DNA of 64,000 bases from contig DASXMR010000010.1 of the NCBI GenBank assembly GCA_036495525.1, positions 1 to 64,000 of the forward strand, written 5' to 3'. The notes beneath the pieces were generated by a model. The model searched no databases and was not told where the DNA came from. It saw nothing but the letters and a program-made list of their open reading frames with translations. The position numbers were made by a program, and so were the translations under genes. Below are positions 16,529-24,968 of the stretch, piece by piece (the first letter of the stretch is position 1; the number at the start of each line of letters is the position of its first letter). This stretch comes from DASXMR01 sp036495525. Its GTDB lineage: Bacteria > Actinomycetota > Actinomycetes > Streptosporangiales > Streptosporangiaceae.

Positions 16529-18997
16529 ATGAACCAGGCCATATTCGGCAACATGGGCGGCGAGGCCAACGCCTTCGTCGGCAGGGAGCGCGAGCTGGCC
16601 GAACTGCGCCAGGCAGCGCGGTCCAGCCGCGCGCTCACCCTCTGCGGGGCGGGCGGGATCGGCAAGACCAGGCTGGCGCTGCAGCTGATGGCTTCCCTCG
16701 GCGGTGACTTTCCCGACGGTGTCTGGTTCGTGGAGCTGGCCGACCTGCGGCAGCCCGAGCTGGTTGTCTCCCGCATCGCCTCAGTGGTCGAGGTCACCGA
16801 GGAGCCGGGCCGGCCGCTGCTGGAGACGCTGGCTGAGGCGCTGCGCGGGCGCCGCATGCTGCTCGCCCTCGACAACTGCGAGCACCTGATCGATGAGTGC
16901 GCCCGCACCTGCCAGCGGCTGCTGGCGAGCGCGCCGGGGCTGCGGGTCATCGCGACCAGCCGGGAGCCGCTGCGAGTGGCCGCCGAGGCGGTCTGGCAGG
17001 TGCCGCCGCTGTCCTTGCCGCCGGCCGGTCCCGACACGGTCATGTCGGCCGGCTCCGACGCCGTGCGGCTGTTCGCCGAGCGGGCGGCGGCCGTGCATCC
17101 CGGCTTCGTGCTCGACCCGGCCAACGCCGCAGCGACTGCGGCGATCTGCCGCGCCCTGGACGGCATGCCGCTGGCCATCGAGCTGGCCGCCGCGTGGGTG
17201 CGGGTGCTGTCCGTGCCGCAGATCAAGGCCAGGCTTGGTGACCGGTTCGGCCTGCTGACCAGCGGCGAGCGCACCGCGCCGCCCCGGCAGCGCACCCTGC
17301 GCGCCGCTATCGACTGGAGTTACGACCTGCTGAGCGAGCCCGGCCGGGTGCTGCTGCGCCGCCTGTCGGTCTTCGCCGGCTGGTCGCTGGACATGGCCGA
17401 GCAGGTCTGCGCGGATGGTGACCCGCCAGCGGGCAGCGTCCTTGACCTGCTCAGCACCCTGGTCGACCAGTCGCTGGTGGTGACCGAGCTGATCACCGCC
17501 GGCGAGATCAGGTACCGGCTGCTCGACACCGTCCGCGAGTACGCGGCGTCACGGCTGGCCGAGGCCGGCGAGTCCGCGCTGCTCCAGGCCAGGCTGCGCG
17601 ACTACACGCTGCGCGAGGTGGAGCGCCTGTCCAGGGTCGGGATGGCACTGACCGCTGCTTCGTGGGGCGAGCGGGTCGAGGTGTTCCGCCGGTTCGACGC
17701 CGATGTCGGCAACCTGCGGCTGGCGCTCAGCTACAGCCTGGCTCAGCGGGACGCCGAGGCCGGGCTGCGGATCTGCGCCGCCGCCCGGCCGGTCTGGATC
17801 GTCCGCGGCTCCTACGCGGAGGGCGCCGAGTGGCTGGACTCGTTCCTGAGCCTGGACCTGCCGCCGGACCGCGCGGCGGTGCGCGGGCCTGCCCTGATCT
17901 CCCGGGCGCAGCTCGCGCTGCCCAGCGACCCGGCCAGGGCCGAGCAGCTCGCTGCGGCCGGGCTCGAGCTGTGCCGCTCGGCCGGCGACGACGAGTGGAG
18001 CGCCGCGGCGCTGAACCTGCTCGCCGAGGCGGCGCTGCACGGCGGCCGGGCCGGCCAGGCAGCCGAGCTGGCTGGCCAGGCGATCAGCGTGGCGCGCCGG
18101 ACTGCTGACCGGTGGAACGAGGGCTATGGGCTCGGCACGGCGGCTGCGGCAGCCGGGCGGGGCGGGCGGCTGCCTGAGGCACAGCAGCTCGCCGATGAGT
18201 CGCTGGCCGTGATGCGCGCCATCGACCACCAGTGGGGCGCGGCGCGTACCCTGCTCGGGCTTGGCGACCTGGCCAGGCTGACCGGAGACGCCGGCAGCGC
18301 CAGGGACCGTTACGCCGAGGCGCTGCGGATCCTGCGCGAGGTCGGCGCCCGGCCGGAGATCGCCAGGTGCCTGGCGGGCCTCGGCCGGATCGCGATGGAT
18401 CAGGGTGACCTGGCGCTCGCCAGGCAGCGGCTGACCGAGAGCATCGAGCTGAGCCATGCCATCGGCAGCCGGATCGGCGTGATCCGGGCGCTGGAGGCGT
18501 TCGCCGCGCTTGAGGTCAGGGCCGGGCGGGCCGAGCGCGCGGTGCAGCTCGTGGCTGCCGCGGCGGCGAGCCGCGAGGCAGCCAGGTTCCCGCCCGCCGG
18601 GCCGGCCAGGACCAGGCGGATACTCGACGCCGCGGGCGCTGGCGAGCCGGAGCTGTCCCGGCTCTGGGCCGCGGGCAGCGCGCTGGCCGGCGCTGACGCG
18701 GTTGCCCTGGCGCTGGACTGGCAGCCAGCCGCCGAGCCGGCCCGGCTGCGGCCGGCCAGGCGCTCCGGCCGGGCCCCGTCGCCGGCCGTGGCACCAGGTC
18801 CGCTGACGCCGCGCGAGCGCGAGATCGTGACGCTGATCGCCCAGGGCTGCAGCAACAAGGCGATCGCCGAGGCACTGGTGATCAGCCCGGCCACGGCGGC
18901 CAGGCACGTGGCCAACATCCTCGGCAAGCTGGGCTTCACCTCCCGCGCGCAGATCGCCGCCTGGGCGCCGGGCAGCCACGCCGCCGATCGCGGCTGA
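16529..18997 (+). CDS. STAND-type ATPase regulator with C-terminal LuxR helix-turn-helix
   Basis: About 822 residues from the chosen ATG (start uncertain; the frame is open for another 55 codons upstream). Order: Walker A GAGGIGKTRLAL near residue 38, Walker B LLALDNCEHLID, an NB-ARC-like sensor ATSREPLR and the GMPLAIELAAAW block. Then comes a long TPR-like helical array, and finally the LuxR DNA-binding domain (LTPREREIVTLIAQGCSNKAIAEALV) at the C-terminus. Such large ATP-dependent activators switch on secondary metabolism or catabolic genes when a ligand binds the TPR region. A close paralogue lies 29 kb downstream. No target gene is evident beside it. Confidence 0.9.
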   Translation: MNQAIFGNMGGEANAFVGRERELAELRQAARSSRALTLCGAGGIGKTRLALQLMASLGGDFPDGVWFVELADLRQPELVVSRIASVVEVTEEPGRPLLETLAEALRGRRMLLALDNCEHLIDECARTCQRLLASAPGLRVIATSREPLRVAAEAVWQVPPLSLPPAGPDTVMSAGSDAVRLFAERAAAVHPGFVLDPANAAATAAICRALDGMPLAIELAAAWVRVLSVPQIKARLGDRFGLLTSGERTAPPRQRTLRAAIDWSYDLLSEPGRVLLRRLSVFAGWSLDMAEQVCADGDPPAGSVLDLLSTLVDQSLVVTELITAGEIRYRLLDTVREYAASRLAEAGESALLQARLRDYTLREVERLSRVGMALTAASWGERVEVFRRFDADVGNLRLALSYSLAQRDAEAGLRICAAARPVWIVRGSYAEGAEWLDSFLSLDLPPDRAAVRGPALISRAQLALPSDPARAEQLAAAGLELCRSAGDDEWSAAALNLLAEAALHGGRAGQAAELAGQAISVARRTADRWNEGYGLGTAAAAAGRGGRLPEAQQLADESLAVMRAIDHQWGAARTLLGLGDLARLTGDAGSARDRYAEALRILREVGARPEIARCLAGLGRIAMDQGDLALARQRLTESIELSHAIGSRIGVIRALEAFAALEVRAGRAERAVQLVAAAAASREAARFPPAGPARTRRILDAAGAGEPELSRLWAAGSALAGADAVALALDWQPAAEPARLRPARRSGRAPSPAVAPGPLTPREREIVTLIAQGCSNKAIAEALVISPATAARHVANILGKLGFTSRAQIAAWAPGSHAADRG

Positions 18998-19004
18998 CGG
19001 GCTC

Positions 19005-19026
19005 AGCCAGGCTCAGCTGCCTGGCT
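19005..19026. terminator. Bidirectional hairpin between convergent LuxR and VOC genes
   Basis: AGCCAGGC and GCCTGGCT form a perfect 8-bp stem around TCAGCT, starting eight bases after the regulator's stop and overlapping the last codons of the opposing gene. It suits both transcripts; no T-run is present. Confidence 0.55.
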
Positions 19027-19366
19027 CCAGGCAGAACTCGTTGCCCTCCGGATCGGCCATGACGACCCAGCCGACGTCCGGCCGCTGGTCACTGACGACA
19101 CTCGCGCCGAGGCCAGCCAGCCTCGCGATCTCCTCGTCCTGCGTGCGGTCGGCAGGCACGATGTCCAGGTGCACCCGGTTCTTCGCGCCCTTCGGCTCGG
19201 GCACGGCGGTGAAGTAGAGCCTGGGCACTCCGGCCGGCCCGGTGACCGCGTACTCCTGCGGCGAGTAGGGCTGGCTGACCGGCCAGCCGGTGACCCCGGC
19301 CCAGAACCGGGCGACTAGCTGCGGGCGCTGGCAGTCGATGGTGATGTTGAGCAGGTAGGAACTCAC
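19013..19366 (-). CDS. VOC (glyoxalase/bleomycin-resistance fold) family protein
   Basis: 117 residues. One full set of paired beta-alpha-beta-beta-beta modules of the vicinal-oxygen-chelate fold can be followed: LLNITIDCQRPQLVARFWAGVTGW at the start and VVMADPEGNEFCLEPG at the end. The final Glu of NEFCLE is the usual metal ligand. This subgroup (glyoxalase-like domain in actinomycetes) has no fixed function: lyases, dioxygenases and drug-binding proteins share the fold. The gene is single and convergent with the LuxR regulator. Confidence 0.82.
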   Translation of the reverse strand: MSSYLLNITIDCQRPQLVARFWAGVTGWPVSQPYSPQEYAVTGPAGVPRLYFTAVPEPKGAKNRVHLDIVPADRTQDEEIARLAGLGASVVSDQRPDVGWVVMADPEGNEFCLEPGS

Positions 19367-19499
19367 GAGAACTCCGCTCCGCTAGCGGGCGCTCGCACCG
19401 CCTGCGCGTGCGGCGGGAAGCGCGCCGGTCATCGCTGACATGGACGTGCGCCTCCCTTCCCTGCCCGGCACAGGCGCTGGCCTGATCGGGACCAGTATC

Positions 19500-20462
19500 T
19501 CAGGCCCGGCCCGGCAGCTCAGCCTGGGCGAAGAGCGCGCTGACCGACTCGCCCTCGTGGATCCGCCTGATCGCCTCGGCGAGCGCCTGCGCTAGCGAGA
19601 TGACGTGCAGCTTCGGATCGCGCTCGCTGTCCGGGATGGGCACCGTGTTGGTGCAGACCACTTCCTGCACCTGCGGCGCGGCGGCGATGCGCTTCAGCGC
19701 CCCGTCGCAGAACAGGCCGTGCGTGCAGGCGATGCTGACCGAGCGTGCGTCCCGCTCGCGCAGCCGGGTGAGCAACTCGATGATGGTCGTGCCGCGGGCT
19801 ATCTCATCGTCAAGCACGATCACGTTCCGCCCGCTGACATCACCGATGATCGAGCTGATCGTCACCTTGTCGTCGTTGTGCCGCTCCTTGGTGCCAGCGG
19901 CCACCGGCAGGCCGAGCATCCTGGCCAGCGCCGAGGCAGGCTTGGCGTTCCCCAGGTCGGGCGAGACGACCACCGTGCCGGCCAGGTCACGGCCGCGGTA
20001 GTGCCCTGCGATCTCGCGCAGCGCGTGCAGGTGGTCGACGGGCACCGAGAAGAAGCCGTGCACCTGGGGCGCGTGCAGGGTCATCGTCAGCACCCGGCCG
20101 GCGCCGGCCGTGACCAGCAGGTCGGCGACGAGCCTGCCGCCGATCGACACCCGGGGCTGGGACTTCTTGTCCGAGCGCGCGTAGGCGTAGTGCGGGATCA
20201 CCGCGGTGACCCTGGCGGCCGAGGCGCCGCGGGCCGCGTCGAGCATCAGCAGCAGCTCGACCAGGTGCTCCTGCACCGGCTCGCACAGCGGCTGGATCAG
20301 GAAGACGTCCCGCTCCCGGCAGTTGGCCTGCAGCTGGACTTCCAGGCAGTCGTTCGCGAACCTGCGCACGGCGGTCCGCTGCAATGGCACGCCAAGGTGG
20401 CCGCAGATCTCCGCGGCAAGGGCCGGGTGGGCGGTACCGCTGAAGACCGCGATCTCGCGCAT
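19500..20462 (-). CDS. prs: Ribose-phosphate pyrophosphokinase (PRPP synthetase)
   Basis: 320 residues starting MREIAVFSG; an open upstream extension overlaps the glycerate kinase gene and is not used. The catalytic loop (HYAYARSDKKSQPRVSIGGRLVADLL) and the PRPP-binding signature VIVLDDEIARGTT are present, as are duplicated phosphoribosyltransferase folds. It transfers pyrophosphate from ATP to ribose-5-phosphate for nucleotide, His and Trp synthesis. The DKK and SIGGRLV variants differ from the housekeeping class I enzyme as I recall it, so this may be a second, specialised Prs. It follows glycerate kinase by 25 bases in the same operon. Confidence 0.9.
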   Translation of the reverse strand: MREIAVFSGTAHPALAAEICGHLGVPLQRTAVRRFANDCLEVQLQANCRERDVFLIQPLCEPVQEHLVELLLMLDAARGASAARVTAVIPHYAYARSDKKSQPRVSIGGRLVADLLVTAGAGRVLTMTLHAPQVHGFFSVPVDHLHALREIAGHYRGRDLAGTVVVSPDLGNAKPASALARMLGLPVAAGTKERHNDDKVTISSIIGDVSGRNVIVLDDEIARGTTIIELLTRLRERDARSVSIACTHGLFCDGALKRIAAAPQVQEVVCTNTVPIPDSERDPKLHVISLAQALAEAIRRIHEGESVSALFAQAELPGRA

Positions 20463-20487
20463 GAAGCCAAGGCTAACGCCCGGCCCG

Positions 20488-21579
20488 CTAGCCGGCCGGC
20501 CGCTCCTGCGCCAGCTGCCAGCCGGCCAGCCGCAGCCAGCGGCCGGGCTCGGAGATGGCGCGGGCGCGCTGCCCGGCCAGGCTGGCCAGGGCCAGCGCGC
20601 GGGTTCCCGGCGGCGGGCTCGCGGCAAGCTCGCCGGCTACCAGCGCGGTCGGCCGGCCCGCCTGGCGGGCAGCGGCGAGCACGGTCCCGGTGACCTTGCC
20701 GTCGGCGGATGTCTGGTCGTATCGGCCCTCGCCGGTGATGACCACGTCGGCATCGGCCAGCGCGGCCGGCAACCCGGCGGCGCGGCAGATCTCCGCCGCT
20801 CCCGGCGTGATCACCGCTGCCCAGGCGGCTGCGAAGCCGTAGGCGGTGCCGCCTGCCGCGCCGGCGCCCGGCGCATCGCTGTCGCCGCCGAGTACCGCGG
20901 CGAGCCGCCGCAGGCCGTCCTCCAGGACGCTGACCTGGCCCGCGTCCGCGCCCTTCTGCGGGCCGAATACCGCCGCCGCGCCGGCCGTGCCAAGCAGCGG
21001 CGCGCGCACGTCGGTGAGGCAGGCGGCGCCGCCAGGCGGCGGCGGCGCCAGCGCGCTCAGGTCGGCTGCCGCCAGGCTGGCCAGCGCGCCGCCGCCGGGC
21101 GGCAGGACCCGGCCGGCCGCGTCGGTGAAGCGCGCGCCGAGCGCGCTGAGCGCGCCGGCCCCGCCGTCGGTGGACGCCGACCCGCCGAGCGTGATCAGGA
21201 CCCGGCGAGCGCCCGCGTCCAGCGCCCGCCCGATGAGCTCGCCGGTGCCGGTGGTCTGCGCGCGCAGCGGATCCGGCCTGGCCATGAGCGGCAGGCCGCT
21301 GGCCCTGGCCAGCTCCACGACGTGCACCCCGCCGGGCAGCTCAAGCCAGCTTGCGGCGACCGGCTGGCCGGCCGGGCCGGTCACCTCGGCCGGATGCCAG
21401 CGGCTGGCCGGGTCGCAGGCGGCGAGGACGTCCAGGGTGCCCTCGCCGCCATCGGCCAGCGGGATCAGCGTGAGCAGGTCAGCAGGCCGGGCCCGGCGCC
21501 ACCCCTCGGCCAGCGCCGCGGCCGCGCCGGCCGCGCTGATGCTGCCCTTGAACGAGTCGGGGGCGATGACCACGCGCAT
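20488..21579 (-). CDS. Glycerate kinase (GarK/GlxK family)
   Basis: 363 residues. The opening MRVVIAPDSFKGSISA and the LADGGEGTLDVL block are the hallmark of family 1 glycerate kinases, and GGSASTDGGAGALSALGARF and GEGRYDQTS also match. The enzyme phosphorylates D-glycerate with ATP to 2- or 3-phosphoglycerate, feeding glycolysis. It sits between an adenylate kinase gene (24 bases upstream) and a PRPP synthetase gene (25 bases downstream). All three use ATP and phosphorylated metabolites; the reason for clustering is unclear. Confidence 0.93.
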   Translation of the reverse strand: MRVVIAPDSFKGSISAAGAAAALAEGWRRARPADLLTLIPLADGGEGTLDVLAACDPASRWHPAEVTGPAGQPVAASWLELPGGVHVVELARASGLPLMARPDPLRAQTTGTGELIGRALDAGARRVLITLGGSASTDGGAGALSALGARFTDAAGRVLPPGGGALASLAAADLSALAPPPPGGAACLTDVRAPLLGTAGAAAVFGPQKGADAGQVSVLEDGLRRLAAVLGGDSDAPGAGAAGGTAYGFAAAWAAVITPGAAEICRAAGLPAALADADVVITGEGRYDQTSADGKVTGTVLAAARQAGRPTALVAGELAASPPPGTRALALASLAGQRARAISEPGRWLRLAGWQLAQERPAG

Positions 21580-21603
21580 GACGCTGGCAGGGTGGCGGGC
21601 TTG

Positions 21604-22362
21604 CTAGCGGGCCAGGCCGGTTACGCCGGGCCCGGCTGGACCGCCGCCGTTCGCCCCGGCGTTCCCGCCCGTCCCGCCGTCCCCGCCCGCACCGTCGGAG
21701 CTGCCCGCGCCGTCGGCGCCCGTCAGCGGCGGCAGGCCAAGCGCCTCCCTGATGCGCTTCTGGACCTGCTCTGGGGACGGCCGGGCGTCGACGCTCACCA
21801 CGTACTCCTTGCGGCGGAAGATGTCGAGCACCGGGTTGGTTTTCTCGTGGTACTCGCGCAGCCGCACCGCCAGGGCTTCCTCGGTGTCGTCTTCCCTGGT
21901 GACCAGGTCACCGCCGCAAGCGTCGCACTTGCCAGGGGCGTGCGGGCTGTTTGCGATCAGGTTGTAGTCCATGCCGCAGCCCGAGCACAGCCGCCGGGCA
22001 AGCACCCGCCGGCGGACCTCGCTGTCGGGCAGTTCCAGCTGGATCACCCCGTCGATGTCGTAGCTCTCCAGGAAGAACTCCGCCTGCCGCCGGTTGCGCG
22101 GGAAGCCGTCGATGATGAATCCGTAGTTCCAGTCGTGCTCGCCGAGACGGGCGGAGACCACGCCCTCGACCAGGTCATCGCTCACCAGCTGGCCAGCCGC
22201 CATGGTGCGCCGCACCTGGGCGCCGAGCTTGGTGTGGTGCTGCACGTTCCATCGCAGGATGTCGCCGACGCTGATGTGCACCAGGTCAAGATCGCCGGCC
22301 AGCAGGGTGGCCTGGGTGCCCTTGCCGCTGCCCTGCACGCCCATGATGACGTATTTCCGCAT
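21604..22362 (-). CDS. Adenylate kinase family protein with zinc lid and Gly-rich tail
   Basis: 252 residues from ATG (a GTG three codons earlier is possible). The P-loop GVQGSGKGTQ, the FIIDGFPRN block and a long LID with four cysteines (LCSGCG and CDACGG) identify a zinc-containing long-form adenylate kinase. Residues after about 215 form a tail of roughly 38 residues made almost only of Gly, Ala, Asp, Ser and Pro, not part of the usual enzyme. The housekeeping adk gene of actinobacteria lies in the ribosomal-protein secY region, so this is probably a paralogue. It is first in an operon with glycerate kinase and PRPP synthetase. Confidence 0.85.
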   Translation of the reverse strand: MRKYVIMGVQGSGKGTQATLLAGDLDLVHISVGDILRWNVQHHTKLGAQVRRTMAAGQLVSDDLVEGVVSARLGEHDWNYGFIIDGFPRNRRQAEFFLESYDIDGVIQLELPDSEVRRRVLARRLCSGCGMDYNLIANSPHAPGKCDACGGDLVTREDDTEEALAVRLREYHEKTNPVLDIFRRKEYVVSVDARPSPEQVQKRIREALGLPPLTGADGAGSSDGAGGDGGTGGNAGANGGGPAGPGVTGLAR

Positions 22363-22434
22363 GCCGCCCACCCTGGCACGGCAGCCGCCAGCGGGCGAGG
22401 CTGGGCCAGGTGCTCGCGGCGGCGGTTCCGGTGC

Positions 22435-22782
22435 TCAGCCTTGCGATTCAGCTGGCTCGCCGGCGCCGGGCAGCGCGAACCTGCGCTCGCACCAGCGCCG
22501 CAGTTTCGGGTCAAGCGACGCCCGCAGCTCGGGCCAGTCCTTGCGCAGCAGTGAGGGGTTGAGGAACCGGGCCACGTCGTTGCGCTGGCCCTGGGTCAGC
22601 ACGATCCCGTACATGCTGCGCCGGGTGCTGTCGTCGGCGACATCGAACTCCCGCATGCCAGGCCAGGACAGGTGCCTGGGCAGCACGATGACCCCCCTGG
22701 CCGGCCCGCGCAGGTCCTCGAGCCGGCCTGGCAGCCGCGCCCCAAGCCCGTACCGCCGGGTCAGCCGCTCACCTAGAGACAT
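22435..22782 (-). CDS. Conserved-looking small protein of unknown function
   Basis: 115 residues beginning MSLGERLTRRYGLG. The body (PRHLSWPGMREFDVADDSTRRSMYGIVLTQGQRNDVARFLN) has a pattern I associate with an uncharacterised actinobacterial family; I cannot name a domain. It is basic, without signal peptide or membrane segment. The ribosome site is weak. It is upstream of and co-directional with the adenylate kinase operon (72-base gap) and divergent from the GNAT gene. A much longer open frame on this strand extends upstream but looks non-coding. Confidence 0.6.
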   Translation of the reverse strand: MSLGERLTRRYGLGARLPGRLEDLRGPARGVIVLPRHLSWPGMREFDVADDSTRRSMYGIVLTQGQRNDVARFLNPSLLRKDWPELRASLDPKLRRWCERRFALPGAGEPAESQG

Positions 22783-22911
22783 GGCTCGTATTATCACCGA
22801 CACGCGGCAGTGCCCAGTGCAGTGACTCGCTGGAACGGCGCGCCGGCAGCGCGTGGGCGGCGGGCCGGAATTGCGTTGCCCGGCCAGGCCGGGCCCGGAA
22901 GGATCCTGAGC

Positions 22912-23451
22912 ATGGAGCGCCCGGCGGAAACCCTGACCCACGGCCAGGTGACGCTGCGCCGCTGGCAGGCCGGCGATACACCGGTCGTGCTGCGGCTGGT
23001 GACCGAGTCGCTTGACCACCTGCGGCCGTGGATGCTTTGGGCGGCTGGCGGCTACTCGGCGGCTGACGCGGCGGACTTCACCGCCGGGTGCCAGGAGCAG
23101 TGGGAAGCCGGCACCGACTTCAACTACGCCATCACCGTGGACGGGCGGCCGGTCGGCGGCTGCGGCCTGATGACCAGGCTCGGGCCTGGCGTGCTGGAGA
23201 TCGGCTACTGGGTGCACCGCGAGCACACCGGGCGCGGCCTGGCGACCGACGCCTCGGCGGCGCTGTGCGCCGGCGCGTTCGCGCTGCCCGCCATCGACCG
23301 GGTGGTGATCAGGCACGACGCGGCGAACGCGGCAAGCGGCGCGGTGCCGCGCAAGCTGGGCTTCACCGAGATCTCCCGCACCGCGGCGCAGGAGGACGGG
23401 CGCACCCCCGGCGAGTCGGGCATCGACGTGATGTGGCAGCTCAGCCGCTGA
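22912..23451 (+). CDS. GNAT acetyltransferase, RimJ/RimL-like
   Basis: 179 residues; the ATG follows GGAAGGA nine bases upstream. The order VTLRRW (strand 1), the ILEIGYWVHREHTGRGLATDASAAL-type coenzyme-A loop (R/H-x-x-G-R-G-L-A) and the C-terminal VPRKLGF are typical of RimJ/RimL N-terminal acetyltransferases. They use acetyl-CoA to modify protein N-termini or small amines. It heads a same-strand run ending with a TrmH methylase. Substrate is unknown. Confidence 0.85.
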   Translation: MERPAETLTHGQVTLRRWQAGDTPVVLRLVTESLDHLRPWMLWAAGGYSAADAADFTAGCQEQWEAGTDFNYAITVDGRPVGGCGLMTRLGPGVLEIGYWVHREHTGRGLATDASAALCAGAFALPAIDRVVIRHDAANAASGAVPRKLGFTEISRTAAQEDGRTPGESGIDVMWQLSR

Positions 23452-23506
23452 CCAGCGGCCGGGTACGGAGCGCGGGGCAGCGCCGCGGCGGCGCTAGGCT
23501 CTGACT

Positions 23507-23923
23507 ATGTCGCCCGCGCGGCCACGTCCCCGGTGGCTGTTCCTGTTCCGGCCGAAGTGGCTCGGCTGGCACGCGTTCGCGTTCGCCGCCGTGTTCGGGA
23601 TGCTGTGGCTCGGCGACTGGCAGTATCACCGTGCTGTCTCCGGTAACGGACTGAGCTGGGCCTATACCTTCGAGTGGCCGATCTTCGCGGCCTTCGGCCT
23701 GGTGTTCTGGGCCAAGACGATCTACGACGAGTTCCGCCCGGCCAAGCAGCGTGAGCGTGCCTACGACGAGGTCGATCTGCCCGAGGGAGCCGGCCTGCCG
23801 CTGGCCGGCAGCCCCGATCTGGGCACCGTGGCCATCCGCCCAGAGGACGACCCGGAGCTGGCGGCCTACAACGCTTACCTGGCCAAGCTGAACGACGCCG
23901 TGCGAGATCGCGGCAGCCGGTGA
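23507..23923 (+). CDS. Two-TM membrane protein of unknown function
   Basis: 138 residues. After a basic N-terminus (RPRPRWLFLFRPKW, which favours the inside), there are two membrane segments at about 20-37 and 53-70. A soluble charged tail follows, with PEDDPELAAYNAYLAKLN near the end. It resembles small actinobacterial membrane proteins often encoded beside DUF3817 proteins, but I cannot give a family with confidence. The next gene's earliest possible start overlaps its stop as GTGA. Confidence 0.75.
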   Translation: MSPARPRPRWLFLFRPKWLGWHAFAFAAVFGMLWLGDWQYHRAVSGNGLSWAYTFEWPIFAAFGLVFWAKTIYDEFRPAKQRERAYDEVDLPEGAGLPLAGSPDLGTVAIRPEDDPELAAYNAYLAKLNDAVRDRGSR

Positions 23924-23955
23924 CCGCGTCGCAGCGGCCGAGGAGGATGACAACG

Positions 23956-24378
23956 GTGCGTGCAGACCTGCTGCGCCTGTCGGTGCGCTGCTACCGGGTG
24001 ATGGCCTACGTCACCGGCGCGGTGCTGCTGGTGCTGTGCTTCGTCGGCATTCCGCTGCAGGTCGCGGACGGCAACGAGGTGGTGGTCAAGTACGTCGGCA
24101 CGGCGCACGGTTTCCTGTACATCGTCTACATCGTCGTCGCGTTCATCATGACGCGGATGGTGCGGATGAAGGTGGCCAGTCCCGCGACCATCATCGTGCT
24201 GCTGGCCGGCACCGTGCCGGTGCTCACCTTCGTGGTCGAGCGCTGGATTACCAGGCGCTACATCAACCCCGCCCTGGCGGCGGCCGGGCCTGCCCGGCCG
24301 GGGGCGGGCGGTCAGGTCACCGGCGGGCAGGCCCCGGCCGGGGCGCCCGCTGGCTGGCGGCCGCCAGGCAGCGCGTGA
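23956..24378 (+). CDS. DUF3817 membrane protein
   Basis: 140 residues from GTG, nine bases after GAGGAGG; an alternative GTG at 23920 overlaps the previous stop. Three membrane segments are visible (RVMAYVTGAVLLVLCFVG, AHGFLYIVYIVVAFI, and ATIIVLLAGTVPVLTFVVE), with the conserved G-x-A-H-G-F motif before the second one. This is the DUF3817 pattern, whose function is unknown. The tail is Pro/Gly/Ala-rich. It couples to the downstream methyltransferase gene by a GTGA overlap. Confidence 0.8.
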   Translation: MRADLLRLSVRCYRVMAYVTGAVLLVLCFVGIPLQVADGNEVVVKYVGTAHGFLYIVYIVVAFIMTRMVRMKVASPATIIVLLAGTVPVLTFVVERWITRRYINPALAAAGPARPGAGGQVTGGQAPAGAPAGWRPPGSA

Positions 24379-24968
24379 GCCAGCAGTACTTCGCCGAGCG
24401 CCCGCAGTCGGCGCACCGGCCCGGCCAGGTCAGGGTGCTGCTGCCCGGCCTGCACCTCGAGCTGGAAACCGACTCCGGCACGTTCTCCCCCGGCCGCCTC
24501 GACGCCGGCACCCGGCTGCTGCTCGATATCGCGCCGTCGCCGCCGCGGTCTGGTGACCTGCTCGACCTGGGCTGCGGGTACGGCCCGCTCGCCCTGGTGC
24601 TCGGCGCGCGGTCACCGGCAGCCAGGGTCTGGGCGGTTGACGTGAACCGCCGCGCGCTCGAGCTGTGCGCCGGGAACGCGGCGGCAGCCGGGCTGCCCAA
24701 CGTGCGCTGCACCGTGCCCGGCCACCCTGACCTGCCGGACCGGTTCGCGCTGATCTGGTCCAACCCGCCGGTGCGGATCGGCAAGCAGGCCCTGCACGAC
24801 CTGCTCGGCACGTGGCTGGCCCGGCTCGCGCCAGGCGGCGAGGCGTACCTGGTGGTGCACCGCAACCTCGGTGCGGACTCGCTGCAGCGCTGGCTCGGCC
24901 AGGCTGGCTGGCCGGCTGACCGGTTCGCCGCGCGGGCCGGGTACCGGGTGCTGCGGGTGACCGCGTGA
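24375..24968 (+). CDS. RsmC-like small class I methyltransferase
   Basis: 197 residues from GTG. SAM motif I is DLGCGYGPLAL, with the acidic VDVN strand end. The catalytic-type motif IV reads NPPVRIGK, in the position of NPP[FYW] in RsmC-like rRNA (guanine-N2) methyltransferases. The N-terminal segment (TDSGTFSPGRLDAGTRLLL) matches the RsmC C-terminal domain, so this is the single-domain form. It is coupled at both ends by 4-bp overlaps to a DUF3817 gene and to a TrmH-type RNA methylase gene, supporting an RNA-modification role. Confidence 0.85.
   Translation: MSQQYFAERPQSAHRPGQVRVLLPGLHLELETDSGTFSPGRLDAGTRLLLDIAPSPPRSGDLLDLGCGYGPLALVLGARSPAARVWAVDVNRRALELCAGNAAAAGLPNVRCTVPGHPDLPDRFALIWSNPPVRIGKQALHDLLGTWLARLAPGGEAYLVVHRNLGADSLQRWLGQAGWPADRFAARAGYRVLRVTA

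Noticed and set aside
24036..24374. N-terminal extension of the RsmC-like methyltransferase
   Set aside because: The extra 113 codons lie inside the DUF3817 gene in another frame and are Arg/His-rich without similarity to the family.
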